The position numbers and the translations under genes were made by a program. From Pseudomonadota bacterium (lineage in GTDB: Bacteria > Pseudomonadota > Gammaproteobacteria > Steroidobacterales > Steroidobacteraceae), in contig JAJZDW010000008.1 in assembly GCA_021851405.1 (NCBI GenBank), forward strand, positions 52,588-116,587: a stretch of 64,000 nucleotides of DNA. Reading direction: 5' to 3'. This document shows positions 16,991-26,363 of the stretch, piece by piece. Each line of letters opens with the position of its first letter. Position 1 is the first letter of the stretch. The notes under the pieces are model-generated. The model worked only from the letters and a program-made list of their open reading frames with translations, was not told the origin of the DNA and did no database searches.

Positions 16991-17596
16991 ATGGAACCGA
17001 TGGGATCGACACTGCATCAGCCCTGGGTGCCGTGGGTGCTGCTCGGGCTCACCGCGGCGCTGATCATCGCGGTGGTCTGGGTGGTGCGCTGGTATCGGCG
17101 CCGCCGGGCGCGCCGCGCACTGCAGTCGGCCGTCGCCGCGGCGGGCTTGGAGCATTTGATCGACATGGCCGTCCCCGATGGGATGGGCGGCAGCTACCAC
17201 GTCGACTTCTTGCTGCTCAGCGTGCACGGCATCCTCGTCATCGACGTCCGCCAGGTACAAGGCAACATCTTCGGCGGCGATCAGATGGCCGAATGGACCG
17301 TGATGGACGGGCCGCAACGCTTCACCTTCGTCAATCCGCAAAGCGGGCTGTATGACCGCATCGCCGCGGTGAAGGCGATCGTCGGGGAAGTGCCGATCGA
17401 GGGTCGGGTGGTGTTCACCCGCGAAGGCCGATTCCCGAAAGGTCTGCCGAAGTGGACCGTCATGCTCGATGAGCTCGGCGCGGCGTTTCCGCCGTTCGAG
17501 GCGGATGTCGCCGAGGCGATGGCCGCACACTACCGCGAAGCCTGGGAGCGACTGCGCGCCGCGGTGCGCCCGAGCACCATCCCGCACATGCGCTGA
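16991..17596 (+). CDS. Membrane-anchored NERD-domain protein
   Basis: A 201-residue protein with one N-terminal transmembrane segment (~13-33, 'WVLLGLTAALIIAVVWVVRW') then a basic stop-transfer stretch. The cytoplasmic part resembles the NERD nuclease-related domain: 'HVDFLLLSVHGILVIDVRQV', 'GNIFGG', 'WTVMDGPQRFTFVNPQSGLYD'. NERD proteins are predicted nucleases or DNA-handling proteins of unproven function. The canonical metal-binding Asp/Glu-x-Lys positions are here D-x-R ('DVRQV'), so activity is uncertain. It follows thrC by 1 nt. Confidence 0.8.
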   Translation: MEPMGSTLHQPWVPWVLLGLTAALIIAVVWVVRWYRRRRARRALQSAVAAAGLEHLIDMAVPDGMGGSYHVDFLLLSVHGILVIDVRQVQGNIFGGDQMAEWTVMDGPQRFTFVNPQSGLYDRIAAVKAIVGEVPIEGRVVFTREGRFPKGLPKWTVMLDELGAAFPPFEADVAEAMAAHYREAWERLRAAVRPSTIPHMR

Positions 17597-17613
17597 GGCG
17601 GCGGCGGTCGCGC

Positions 17614-19029
17614 TCAGCGGCGCCGGGCCTGCGCGTGCTCGGCGAGCACGATCGAGACGCAGGCGGTGAGCTTCTCCGCATAATCCACGTGCAGGAACTC
17701 ATTCGGTCCGTGCGCATTGGCGTGCGGACCGAGCACCCCGGTGATGAAGAACTGGGTGCTCGGGAAGCGCTCCCCGAGCATGGCCATGAACGGGATGGTG
17801 CCGCCGCATCCGATGTGAACCGCACCGCGGCCGTAGATCTGCTGCGAGGCGGCATCGATCGATTTCTCGAGCCAGGGTGCGAACGACGGTGCGTTCCAGC
17901 CGGAGGTCGGCGTGCCCGGTGTGAAGCGCACCTGTGCGCCGTACGGCGGTTCGTGCTCCAGCACGTCCTTGACTGCACGCGCGGCGCGCAGCGGCTCGCA
18001 GGTCGGCGGCAGGCGCAGCGAGAGCTTCAGCGTCAAGGCCGGCAGGAGTACGTTGCCGGCCGACAGCGTCGGGGGCAGGCCGTCGGCACCGGTCACCGAG
18101 AGCGTGCTCTTCCAGCTGCTGTTGATCAGCAATTCGACCGGATCGTCGCTCACGGCGTGCACACCCGGGGCCCAGGGCAGCTTGCCGGCCACGGAGTCCC
18201 CGAGCACGGCCGCGGCGGTGCGCAGTTGCGCCACGCGGTCCTCCGGGATGCTCACGGAGAGTTCGGCGAGTTTGAGCGATCCGTCGAGCGGGTTCTCGAG
18301 CCGCGCCAGCAGCTGCTCGATGATGCGGAAGGGATTCGGCGCGATGCCGCTCGCCATGCCCGAATGCACGCCTTCCTCGAGCACCCGCACGGTCAACTCC
18401 CCGACCAGATTGCCGCGCAGTGAGGTGGTGCACCAGAGCTGCTCGTAGTTGCCGCACTCGGCATCGAGGCACACCACGAGCGAGGGTTCCCCGAGAGCAT
18501 CTCCGAGCACCGCCAGGTGCGCCGGCAGATCGACACTGCCGCTTTCCTCCGAGGCCTCGATCAGGACGACGCAGCGCGCGAGCGCGACGCCCTGGGCCTT
18601 CAGGGCGGCAATGGCGGCGAGTGAGCTGAAGAGCGCATAGCCGTCATCCGCAGCGCCCCGCCCGTACAGCTTGCCGTCGCGCAGGACCGGCTCCCAGGGG
18701 CCGAGCCCGGGATGCCAGCCGGTGAACTCCGGCTGTTTGTCGAGGTGGCCGTAGAGCAGCACGCACCCGGGTAACTCGCCCGGCACGTCCACGAGCAGCA
18801 CCGGGGTGCGGCCCGGCAGGCGCTTGATCTCGATCTTCATGCCGGGAATGGCCTGCGTCCGGCACCACTCGGCCATCAGCTGTATCGCGGCCTCCATGTG
18901 GCCGTGCTTCTCCCACTCCGGGTCGAACAGCGGCGACTGGTTCGGGATGCGCACGTAGGCGGCGAGTCGCTCGACGATGGAACCGCGCCAGGCGGCGCCG
19001 ATGTGCTCACGCAACGCTTTCAGATCCAC
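17614..19029 (-). CDS. M20 family metallopeptidase (dipeptidase type)
   Basis: A 471-residue zinc peptidase. The metal and catalytic motifs are in order: 'VLLYGHLDKQPE' (His/Asp), 'LYGRGAADDGYALFSSL' (bridging Asp), 'EASEESGSVDLPAHL' (base Glu and ligand Glu), 'CLDAECGNYE', and the terminal 'GVLGPHANAHGPNEFLH' His. It resembles cytosolic dipeptidases of the M20A/C type. The start is GTG at 19029, with GGGAG 7-8 nt upstream; more upstream ATGs extend into non-conserved, Arg-rich sequence. No signal peptide. Confidence 0.9.
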   Translation of the reverse strand: MDLKALREHIGAAWRGSIVERLAAYVRIPNQSPLFDPEWEKHGHMEAAIQLMAEWCRTQAIPGMKIEIKRLPGRTPVLLVDVPGELPGCVLLYGHLDKQPEFTGWHPGLGPWEPVLRDGKLYGRGAADDGYALFSSLAAIAALKAQGVALARCVVLIEASEESGSVDLPAHLAVLGDALGEPSLVVCLDAECGNYEQLWCTTSLRGNLVGELTVRVLEEGVHSGMASGIAPNPFRIIEQLLARLENPLDGSLKLAELSVSIPEDRVAQLRTAAAVLGDSVAGKLPWAPGVHAVSDDPVELLINSSWKSTLSVTGADGLPPTLSAGNVLLPALTLKLSLRLPPTCEPLRAARAVKDVLEHEPPYGAQVRFTPGTPTSGWNAPSFAPWLEKSIDAASQQIYGRGAVHIGCGGTIPFMAMLGERFPSTQFFITGVLGPHANAHGPNEFLHVDYAEKLTACVSIVLAEHAQARRR

Positions 19030-19542
19030 GTACGCTCTCCCGAAATGTGTGCCCACGGGCGGTGCGCACCGCCGCGCCCGGCGTCGATTCGCCATTATGG
19101 TAATCGGCGCCGATCGGTGCAAGGTGCCGCCCCAGCGAGGGAGAAAGCGCAATCCGCGGCCCCGCGTGCCGTGCGCGGCAGGACGTTCCGCGCGTGGCAC
19201 GCGGGTGAAAAAAATTGGTCTTATTGCAATGCGCCGGCATTGGTTCTAGCCTGCCGCGCATCTTGTCGCTCAGGTCAATGACAACACTGACATGACATAA
19301 CGATATCGACGGGGGGATGGGTCGGCCGGAGTCTGCCTGGGCGTCGCAGGAGCGCGGTGCAAGGCGGTGGGTCGGCCCGGATGACGTCACGGTGATCGCG
19401 CGCAGAGACCGTGCTCGGATCGTTCGATCCGGCAGGGGCGGATTCGCGCGCGGCGGGGCGGGCGCGGGCCCGAGCCGCCGGTTCGGCCGATGTGTTGACG
19501 CAACCGCCGGCGAGTCCGGCATTCCCTTCAAGAGGTATCGCG
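19030..19542. other. Intergenic region upstream of the chitinase gene
   Basis: 513 nt without a convincing gene. It must hold the promoters for the M20 peptidase (leftward) and the chitinase (rightward). Two AT-rich patches, about 19205-19245 and 19275-19310, are the likeliest promoter sites. I see no clear operator or RNA motif. Confidence 0.4.
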
Positions 19543-21165
19543 ATGACTGTGAACCAAGCGACCATCCGCACGCGGCTTGCCGTGCGCAGCGCGATGGGGA
19601 TCACGTTGACCGTGGGAGTCCTGGCCTTGCTGCCGTTGCAGGCGGCGCGCGCACAATCCTGTGTGGCCTGGACCGACACGAACACCACGTACACGAGCGG
19701 CGAGGTGGTGACCTACAGCAGCTCGACGTACACCGCGACGCAGACCTTCACCAATGCGGCGGGGGCGGGATGGGAGCCGCCGAACGTGCCGGCGCTCTGG
19801 TCGCCGGGCGGCTCATGCAGTTCGCCAAGTCCGACCCCGACCCCGACTCCGACTCCGACCCCAACCCCAACCCCAACCCCAACCCCAACCCCAACCCCAA
19901 CCCCTACGCCGACACCCACCCCGACGCCGACGCCCACTCCGGCACCCACGCCCACACCCAGTCCCTCCGGGAGTTGCGCGGTCGCATGGGATCCGTCGAC
20001 GGCGTACACCCAAGGGGAGGAGGTGAGCGAATCCGGCATCAATTACCAGGCGAACTGGTGGACGCAGGGCAACGATCCGGCGAGCAACAGCGGTCCGTCG
20101 GGCAGTGGTGAGCCGTGGACGTCACTCGGGGCCTGCAGCGCCTCGCCGACCCCCACGCCGACCCCGACCCCGACGCCCACGCCCACACCGACTCCAACGC
20201 CCTCTCCGGCGCCGAGCGGTCTGCTGTTCAGTCCGTACAAGGACGTGACCATCAACCTCAACTGGAATACCGACGTCATGCAGACTGCCGTGACCGGTTC
20301 GGATATCCCGGTGGTCGGGCCCGGCAGCCTGGTGTCCGATGATGTGCCGAATCTCGGGGCCATCACGCTGGCGTTTGCCACCGGGGAGTGCGGCAGCGAG
20401 AACTGGGGGGGTGTCGCCGGCAGCGCGTTCGCGGCGGCCAACATCCCGTCGCTGGTCAATGCCGGCATTCAGTACGTCGTCTCGACGGGCGGACAGGCCG
20501 GAACGTTCACCTGCAGCACCAATGCCGGTATGCAGACGTTCCTGTCGCGCTACATGAGTGCGGACATGGTGGGCGTCGACTACGACATCGAGGGCGGACA
20601 GACGCAAACTGAGATCGATGACCTGGTGAGTGAGTCGGTGTACGCGCAGTCGCTCTATCCGAACCTGCGTTTCTCCTTCACGCTCGCGACGCTTGCGGCC
20701 TCGGATGGCAGCTACGGAGGCGTCAATTCCCTCGGTAACGAGGTCATGCAGGCCGTGCTTGGTTCGGGCTTGAAGAACTACACGATCAACCTGATGGTCA
20801 TGGACTACGGTGCGCCATCCTCCGGGGTCTGTGTGGTGGTGAACGGCGCCTGCGAGATGGGGCAATCGGCCATCCAGGCGGTCGAGAACCTCGAGCATAC
20901 CTACGGCGTTGCGCCGAGCCGGGTCGAGGTGACACCGATGATCGGGGTGAACGACGTGAACACCGAAACGTTCACGCTCGCAGACGTCGATACCGTGGTG
21001 AGCTACGCGGTCAGCAACGGTCTGGCGGGCGTGCACTTCTGGTCGCTCGATCGCGATACCCCGTGTCCGAGTGCGAGCAGCACGGCCTCACCGACCTGCA
21101 ATTCGGTGAGCGGTAGCACGAGTCTCGAGTACACGGATCGGTTCGTCACCGATCTGGGGCGGTAA
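19543..21165 (+). CDS. Secreted GH18 chitinase with two carbohydrate-binding modules
   Basis: A 540-residue exported enzyme. A signal peptide (1-~37, ending 'QAARA') is followed by a CBM5/12 chitin-binding module (~39-92, '[20 protein letters not shown]'), a Pro-Thr linker (~96-141), a second module (~144-198, '[15 protein letters not shown]'), a second Pro-Thr linker (~200-225) and a GH18 barrel (~227-540). The catalytic signature is '[10 protein letters not shown]': D346, D348 and acid Glu E350; the first Asp of the usual DGxDxDxE is Val here, as in several single-domain bacterial GH18 enzymes. Substrate is presumably extracellular chitin. A GAGG site lies 7 nt before the ATG. The first linker's DNA is a pure hexamer run (see repeat). 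Confidence 0.9.
   Translation: MTVNQATIRTRLAVRSAMGITLTVGVLALLPLQAARAQSCVAWTDTNTTYTSGEVVTYSSSTYTATQTFTNAAGAGWEPPNVPALWSPGGSCSSPSPTPTPTPTPTPTPTPTPTPTPTPTPTPTPTPTPTPTPAPTPTPSPSGSCAVAWDPSTAYTQGEEVSESGINYQANWWTQGNDPASNSGPSGSGEPWTSLGACSASPTPTPTPTPTPTPTPTPTPSPAPSGLLFSPYKDVTINLNWNTDVMQTAVTGSDIPVVGPGSLVSDDVPNLGAITLAFATGECGSENWGGVAGSAFAAANIPSLVNAGIQYVVSTGGQAGTFTCSTNAGMQTFLSRYMSADMVGVDYDIEGGQTQTEIDDLVSESVYAQSLYPNLRFSFTLATLAASDGSYGGVNSLGNEVMQAVLGSGLKNYTINLMVMDYGAPSSGVCVVVNGACEMGQSAIQAVENLEHTYGVAPSRVEVTPMIGVNDVNTETFTLADVDTVVSYAVSNGLAGVHFWSLDRDTPCPSASSTASPTCNSVSGSTSLEYTDRFVTDLGR
19861..19902. repeat. Seven exact tandem CCAACC hexamers in the chitinase linker
   Basis: Seven uninterrupted copies of CCAACC (equivalently CCCCAA) encode Pro-Thr pairs inside a longer degenerate Pro-Thr tract (about 19830-19965). 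A shorter tract with mixed codons is at about 20148-20205. The opposite strand reads TTGGGG repeated, a strong G-quadruplex former. Length changes in multiples of 6 nt would keep the frame. Confidence 0.9.
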
Positions 21166-21174
21166 GCCGATGGG

Positions 21175-21203
21175 GAGGTCCGGCGGCTCGGCCGCCGGAC
21201 CTC
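21175..21203. terminator. Hairpin between convergent genes (bidirectional terminator candidate)
   Basis: A perfect 13-bp GC-rich stem with a 3-nt TCG loop lies 10 nt after the chitinase stop and 23 nt before the end of the opposing hydroxylase gene. No run of T follows on either side, so it may act with Rho or simply block read-through. Confidence 0.6.
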
Positions 21204-21225
21204 TGTTGGCGCACTGCGCGGCAGG

Positions 21226-22095
21226 TTACGCGGGTGCGTAGCGGCGCTGGCGCATCCACTTGGTGGCGATCCACTTCTCCCCGCCGAGCACCGGCAGTCC
21301 GCCGTGCAGGGTGAGGGGGTCGAGTTGACCGAGACTGTTGCAGTACTCGAAATACACCGCGGCGCCCTTGCGCGGCATCACCGTGAGATTGAGCTCCGGG
21401 AACACCGTGCCGCCGCCGGCCTCGACGTCGTTGAGATACATCACCAGGCTCGCCACGCGCTGCCCGCCGACCGCCATCGCTTGGGCGCTGCCCGGGTCCT
21501 GCGGTGGGAAGTAGTCGAAATGAGGCGTGTACTGCCCCCCTTGCCGATAGTGCAAGATCTGCAGGCCTTCGCCGTTCTCGAGCGGCCAGTTCATCAAGGC
21601 GGCGATGCGCTGATCGAGGCGGGCGATGAGGGGGTCGGCATTGAGTGGAAAATAGGTCCCGTCGCTGCTGCGATCGGCAATGACTTCGTGCGTGCCTCGC
21701 TGCGGATCGACCGTCGTCGAGCGCTGCAGTCGCGATGCGCAGCGCGCGATGAGTTCATCGCACTCGTGCGCGGCGAGCACGTCATCGAGCACGACAACGA
21801 CGGGTCGCTCGAGCCGCATCGAGACGGTGACCGTGCGGTCGGCGGCGACGATGCGGTGGGTTCGCGCCATGCGTGAAGGTTCGGGCCGAAAACTCGTGCC
21901 CTCCGGCGCCGCTGCGGTGGGCACGCCTTGCCCCACGGCGTGGCGGGCCTCCTGGAGATCGAATCCTTCACGCACCATGTCGGTGATCAAGGACTCCGTG
22001 CTGCAGCCGCGGGCGAGGTTCTCGGCAATCCAGGCACGCCACTGAGGTGTCAGGGCCGTTCGCGGTGTCGATGGGACAGCCATGGCCTCGAACAT
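21226..22095 (-). CDS. Prolyl 4-hydroxylase-type 2OG-Fe(II) oxygenase
   Basis: A 289-residue protein. The C-terminal ~200 residues are a 2-oxoglutarate/Fe(II) dioxygenase: iron ligands H192 and D194 in 'YTPHFDYFPP', the distal His in 'LTLHGGLPVLGGEKWIATKW', with the 2OG Lys in the same stretch. This pattern is P4H-like. The first ~60 residues form a helical domain ('LIAENL..LITDMVREGFDLQE' type) similar to a UBA-like fold seen in some bacterial P4H proteins. Bacterial P4Hs are cytoplasmic; one Pseudomonas enzyme acts on EF-Tu. Two close ATGs (22095, 22083) are both possible starts. Confidence 0.88.
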   Translation of the reverse strand: MFEAMAVPSTPRTALTPQWRAWIAENLARGCSTESLITDMVREGFDLQEARHAVGQGVPTAAAPEGTSFRPEPSRMARTHRIVAADRTVTVSMRLERPVVVVLDDVLAAHECDELIARCASRLQRSTTVDPQRGTHEVIADRSSDGTYFPLNADPLIARLDQRIAALMNWPLENGEGLQILHYRQGGQYTPHFDYFPPQDPGSAQAMAVGGQRVASLVMYLNDVEAGGGTVFPELNLTVMPRKGAAVYFEYCNSLGQLDPLTLHGGLPVLGGEKWIATKWMRQRRYAPA

Positions 22096-22255
22096 GTCAC
22101 GAGCGGATCCGGACTGTCAACGGCTTCATCCGGCCAGCGGCGCCGGCAGGGAGGCCTCTACGGGCCGCGATGACCTATCCGATGCGTGAGGTCCAGGGCC
22201 TCCGCGTGCGGTGGCGCCATGGGCGCGATTCGCTCAGGGGCGGCGGGAAGGCGCC

Positions 22256-23083
22256 TCAGTTGCCCGGTGTCTCGGGCGCCGGCGGCAGTCCGAAGAGATG
22301 CCGGGCCGCGGCCGTGCTCGATTGCGCGAGCGACTCGAGCGATTCGTTGCGCGCCGCGGCGATGGTGCGGGCGATGTGCGGGAGGTAGCTCGGTTCGTTG
22401 CGGCGCGAGGCGGGCTTCGGGGAGAGATCGCGCGGCAGGAGATACGGTCCGTCGGTCTCGATCATCAGCCGATCGGCCGGAATCTGCGCCACCAGCTTCA
22501 ACAGGTGCGCGCCGCGGCGCTCATCGCAGATCCAGCCGGTGATGCCGATGGCCAGTCCGAGGTCCAGGTACCCGTCCAGTTCGACCGCGCCGGCCGTGAA
22601 ACAATGCGCCACGCCGCCGCGCAGGGTCGGCCAGTGCTCGCGCAGGATGGCGAGAAAGTCCGCATGCGCATCGCGTTGATGCAGGAAGACGGGCTTGCCG
22701 AGGCGTGCGGCCAATTCCAGCTGGCGATGGAAGGCGTGCTGCTGCGCGGCGCGCGGGGAGAGATCGCGGAAATAGTCCAGACCACATTCGCCCACGGCGA
22801 TGACTTCGGGGGCACTGGCGAGCTCGGCCATCTCCTGCGCAAGCGCATCGGTCCAATCCGCCGCGTGGTGCGGGTGCACGCCGGCGGTGGCGAACAGGTG
22901 GCTCGGATGCGATCGCGCGAAGGCCATGGCGCGGTGGGTGCTCGGTGCGCTGGATCCGGTCACGATCATCTGCGTGACGCCGGCGCGATGCGCGCGTGCG
23001 ATGACCTCGTCGCGGTCCGTGTCGTAGCCGTCGTGTGCGAGGTTGATGCCGATGTCGATGAGTGCGGGTGGGCTGGCAAGCAT
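22256..23083 (-). CDS. tatD: TatD family DNase
   Basis: A 275-residue metallohydrolase. The N-terminus 'IDIGINLAHDGYDTDRDEVI' follows true TatD (Asn in place of the HxH of YcfH/YjjV paralogues). Further motifs are 'FATAGVHPHHAADW', 'VIAVGECGLDYFRDLSPR' (catalytic Glu), 'VFLHQRDAHADFL', 'GVAHCFTAG' and 'METDGPYLLPRDL'. TatD is a 3'-5' exonuclease linked to DNA repair; it is named for its old association with the Tat operon, which is not present here. Confidence 0.92.
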   Translation of the reverse strand: MLASPPALIDIGINLAHDGYDTDRDEVIARAHRAGVTQMIVTGSSAPSTHRAMAFARSHPSHLFATAGVHPHHAADWTDALAQEMAELASAPEVIAVGECGLDYFRDLSPRAAQQHAFHRQLELAARLGKPVFLHQRDAHADFLAILREHWPTLRGGVAHCFTAGAVELDGYLDLGLAIGITGWICDERRGAHLLKLVAQIPADRLMIETDGPYLLPRDLSPKPASRRNEPSYLPHIARTIAAARNESLESLAQSSTAAARHLFGLPPAPETPGN

Positions 23084-23415
23084 GGGCGACGTATCACCAA
23101 GAGAGTAGGCGTGCAGTATGCCGGGGGAAGGGCGTTGGCGCGGTCATTCAAGAAATCCACGATCCCATCCTGAGCGTTGGCCATGAGGCACCGCTCGTTC
23201 CGGGTCGCCCTCGTTGAGAGCGCCGTTCTGGCCTAACGCTTCGATCAGCGTCATCCGCTCAAGCCGTCGGTGCCAGCGATGCGGTTGTGGCGGAGGACTG
23301 CGCCGCATTCGCCATCGGGCGCCCCATTCGAAGAGGATGCTGGCGGACCGTGGTGCGGCCGAGCATGGGGCCTCGGCCGCAGACTGCGCGGAACCGCGAT
23401 GCACCGCCGCTCGGC
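23084..23415. other. Gap between tatD and threonine aldolase genes
   Basis: 332 nt with no supportable gene. It must carry the tatD promoter. Open frames here lack codon bias or homology that I can recognise. I see no hairpin or repeat of note. Confidence 0.4.
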
Positions 23416-24459
23416 TCAGGGATGGGGCAGCGCCTGCAGCGCCGCGCACAGCGCATCCACGTGCGCGGCCTCCTGGTTCCAGGCCGTCACGAGACGGGCG
23501 AGACCTGAGCGTTCGGCGCCCCAATCGTAGAATTCGAACCCCGCGGCGCGCAGGGCGCGTTTGCCCTCGGCGCCGAGCCGTACGAAGACTTCGTTTGCCT
23601 CGACGGGCGCGATGAGCCCCGTGCCGGCTGCTGTACCGATGCGGCGCGCAAACCCGTTGGCGCGCGTCGCGTTGCGCCGCCACAGATCCTCGTGCAGATA
23701 CGCCAGCAGCTGCGCCGAGACGAAGCGCGATTTCGAGAACAGATGACCCGCCCGCTTACGGCGCAGCTCGAAATCGCGCACCCGTTCGGGATCGAAGAAC
23801 ACCACCGCCTCGGCGGCGAAGGCGCCGTTCTTGGTGGCACCGAAGGAGAGCACATCGACCCCGGCTCGCCAGGTGATCTGCGCCGGATGGCAGTCGAGGA
23901 AGGTCAGGGCATTGGCGAAGCGCGCCCCGTCCATGTGGACTTTAAGACCGTGCGCGTGCGCGACCTTGCACAGCTCGGCCAGTTCCTGCGGCCGGTAGGC
24001 GGTGCCGAGTTCGGTGGCCTGGCTCACCGACACGGCGGCCGGCTGCACGGTGTGGACCGAGACCGGGTGGGCCTCGAGTGCCGCGGCGAGCGTCTCGGCA
24101 CTCAGTTTGGCGTGCGCCCCCTCGAGCAGCATCAGCTGCGCGCCACCGGTGTAGAACCCCGGTGCACCGCATTCGTCGCACGCGATGTGCGCTTCGTGGT
24201 GCGCGAAAATTGCCCCGTACGGCGGGGTGAGCGTGGCGAGGGCGAGGGCGTTGGCGGCGGTGCCGGTGGCCAGTGCGAAGGCGCGCACCGGGGTATCGAA
24301 GAACGCCCCGAGGGCGGCGTCTAGGCGCTGCGTCCACGGATCGTCCCCGTAGGCGACTTCCAGGCCGTGGTTCGCCGCGGCCAGTGCCTCGAGCATCTCC
24401 GGGCAGGCGCTCGCCGTGTTGTCGCTCATGAACCGCATGGTCTGCTGGGCCGTCATCAC
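23416..24459 (-). CDS. ltaE: Low-specificity L-threonine aldolase
   Basis: A 347-residue PLP enzyme (fold type I) cleaving threonine to glycine and acetaldehyde. Motifs: 'FMSDNTASACPEMLEAL', 'YGDDPWTQRLDAAL', 'HIACDECGAPGF', 'KVHMDGARFANALTFL' and the PLP-lysine site 'VLSFGATKNGAFAAEAVVFF'. The start is ATG 24459, 15 nt after the ABC permease stop, so it may be the third gene of that operon although no functional link is evident. With thrABC in the same window, the cell both makes threonine and can drain it to glycine. Confidence 0.92.
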   Translation of the reverse strand: MMTAQQTMRFMSDNTASACPEMLEALAAANHGLEVAYGDDPWTQRLDAALGAFFDTPVRAFALATGTAANALALATLTPPYGAIFAHHEAHIACDECGAPGFYTGGAQLMLLEGAHAKLSAETLAAALEAHPVSVHTVQPAAVSVSQATELGTAYRPQELAELCKVAHAHGLKVHMDGARFANALTFLDCHPAQITWRAGVDVLSFGATKNGAFAAEAVVFFDPERVRDFELRRKRAGHLFSKSRFVSAQLLAYLHEDLWRRNATRANGFARRIGTAAGTGLIAPVEANEVFVRLGAEGKRALRAAGFEFYDWGAERSGLARLVTAWNQEAAHVDALCAALQALPHP

Positions 24460-24474
24460 ACTGTCCTCATCGGT

Positions 24475-25479
24475 CTAGATCCGCCACCTGAACGACCAGG
24501 CGCCAAAGGCGAGAAACACCGCCGTCACCGCGCTCAGATAGAGCAGACTCGGGGCGATGGTGCCGATGCCGGCGCCGTAGAGCATCACTTCGCGGGCCGC
24601 GTGCAGCAGCTGCGTCAGCGGCAGCGCATCGGCGATCCATTGCACCCACTTGGGCGAGCCGGCGAGCGAGAACCACACGCCCGAGAGCAGCATCATCGGC
24701 CAGGTGAGCAGATTGAGGATGCCGTTCACCAGCTCCTCGCTGGCGAAGCACGCCGCGATGGTGAGTCCGAGGGCGATCATCGAGAGCGCCCCGAGCACCG
24801 TCAGCAGCAAGAGCAGCGCGAGGCTCCCGGCGCTGTGGAAGTGGATCATCGCGCCGACCGCCAGGTACAGCACCGTGGTGATGAGCACGATGATGGTGAG
24901 CCGCGAGAGCACCTGGGCGCTGAGGAACTCCAGCGCGTTCAGTGGCGTGGCATTGAGTCGCTTGAGAAATCCGCTCTGTCGGTAGCGCAGCACGACGTAG
25001 CCGACGCCGAACAGACAGCTGAACATCATGTTCATGCCGAGGATGCCCGGGAACAGCCAGTCGAGGTAGAGGACCGTGCGGCCGCTCACCGGTTCTCTCT
25101 GCGCGCCGGGATCGGCGGCGAGGAGCAGCTTCTCGGTGAGGTATCCCTTGGGCGAGTCGGTGTTCACCCAGTAGCGCGGCGGCCGGCCCGGCGCGAGCAG
25201 CAGGTCGATGCGCTGGTGGTCGATCTCTTGCAACCCGGCCGGCGCGCTGTCGATGGCGATGAACTGCACGTAGTGCGTGCGCAGGAACGCATCGCCGTGC
25301 GCGGCGGCAAGCCCGCCGATGACCCCGACTTTGAACAGCGGCCGCGGGGAGCCGCCGAAGATGAAGCCCATGCCGATGATGATCGAGACGGGCAGCAGCA
25401 GCGTGAACACCAGCGTGCCGCGGTCGCGCACGAACTCGAGGTTGCGCGCATGCCAGACGGACAGCAGACGTCGGATCAT
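24475..25479 (-). CDS. ABC-2 type transporter permease
   Basis: A 334-residue membrane protein. An N-terminal segment ('LVFTLLLPVSIIIGMGFIFG') is followed by a ~130-residue periplasmic loop and five clustered C-terminal segments ('LDWLFPGILGMNMMFSCLFG', 'LTIIVLITTVLYLAVGAMI', 'LALLLLLTVLGALSMIALGL', 'LLTWPMMLLSGVWFSLAG'). This is the ABC-2 exporter layout (one half-transporter, likely a homodimer). The gene overlaps the ATPase by 4 nt. The exported substrate cannot be told; related pairs export drugs, lipids or polysaccharide. Confidence 0.88.
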   Translation of the reverse strand: MIRRLLSVWHARNLEFVRDRGTLVFTLLLPVSIIIGMGFIFGGSPRPLFKVGVIGGLAAAHGDAFLRTHYVQFIAIDSAPAGLQEIDHQRIDLLLAPGRPPRYWVNTDSPKGYLTEKLLLAADPGAQREPVSGRTVLYLDWLFPGILGMNMMFSCLFGVGYVVLRYRQSGFLKRLNATPLNALEFLSAQVLSRLTIIVLITTVLYLAVGAMIHFHSAGSLALLLLLTVLGALSMIALGLTIAACFASEELVNGILNLLTWPMMLLSGVWFSLAGSPKWVQWIADALPLTQLLHAAREVMLYGAGIGTIAPSLLYLSAVTAVFLAFGAWSFRWRI

Positions 25480-26363
25480 GCCCGTAGCTCCCGGCCGGTC
25501 AGTTCGAGGAAGAGATCTTCGAGATTCGGCGCCCGGATGCGCAGATTGCGCAGCGGCACGTCGGCGCCGAGCAGCGTGCGCAGCGTGGCATCGAGGTCAT
25601 CGGTGGTGATCTCGATCCGCTCCTCGCTCTCGATCATCTGCAGCGGCAGAGCGCGAGCGGCCGAGGGGAAGTCCGCGCGCGGCAGCTCGAGCAGCACCGC
25701 CGCGAAATGCTCACGCAGCAGCGCCGCGGGGGTCCCCTGCGCGATGATGCGGCCGCGATCGACGATGGCGATCACATCACAGAGGATCTCCGCCTCGGCC
25801 ATGTAATGGGTGGTGAGGATGATGGTCTTGCGCTGCGCCTTGATGGCGCGCACCAGCGACCAGAAGTTGCGCCGCGCCTGTGGATCAAGGCCGGTGGTCG
25901 GCTCGTCGAGGAACAGCACCTGCGGATCGTTCACCAGCGCGATCGCGAGCAGCAGCCGCTGCAGCTGCCCGCCGGAGAGTTTGCGATTGTCGCGCTCGGC
26001 GAGCGCCTCGAGCGAGCAGAGCTTGAGCAGCTCCTCGATGTCGCGGCCGTGCGCGTACAGGCCGCGGAACATCGCGAGGCTCTGGCGCACGGTGAGGAAG
26101 TTCTGCAGCGCGGTGGCCTGGAAGAGGATGCCGGCCTCCTCGCGAAAGCGGCTGCCGAGCGGCTCGCCGCAGTAGCGCACCTCCCCGGCACTGGCGGTGA
26201 GGATCCCTTCCATGATCTCGATGGTGGTGGTCTTGCCGGCCCCGTTCGGTCCGAGCAGCCCGAAGCACACGCCCTGCGGGACGCTGAAGGAAATGCCATC
26301 GACCGCAGTGACCCCGGGGTACTGCTTGACCAGATCACGGACTTCGAGAATCGGAGGGTTCAT
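25476..26363 (-). CDS. ABC transporter ATP-binding protein
   Basis: A 295-residue ATPase with Walker A 'GLLGPNGAGKTTTIEI', Q-loop region 'ILFQATALQNFLTVRQ', signature 'KLSGGQLQRLLLAIALVND', Walker B 'LFLDEPTTGLDP' and switch His in 'TTHYMAEAEIL'. A C-terminal ~80-residue extension is of the DrrA/NodI type found in export ATPases. It is the first gene of the ATPase-permease(-ltaE) operon and pairs with the ABC-2 permease. Confidence 0.94.
   Translation of the reverse strand: MNPPILEVRDLVKQYPGVTAVDGISFSVPQGVCFGLLGPNGAGKTTTIEIMEGILTASAGEVRYCGEPLGSRFREEAGILFQATALQNFLTVRQSLAMFRGLYAHGRDIEELLKLCSLEALAERDNRKLSGGQLQRLLLAIALVNDPQVLFLDEPTTGLDPQARRNFWSLVRAIKAQRKTIILTTHYMAEAEILCDVIAIVDRGRIIAQGTPAALLREHFAAVLLELPRADFPSAARALPLQMIESEERIEITTDDLDATLRTLLGADVPLRNLRIRAPNLEDLFLELTGRELRA

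Noticed and set aside
19830..20205. Possible CRISPR-like or short-spaced repeat array
   Set aside because: The repeats are a Pro-Thr coding linker, with no spacers.
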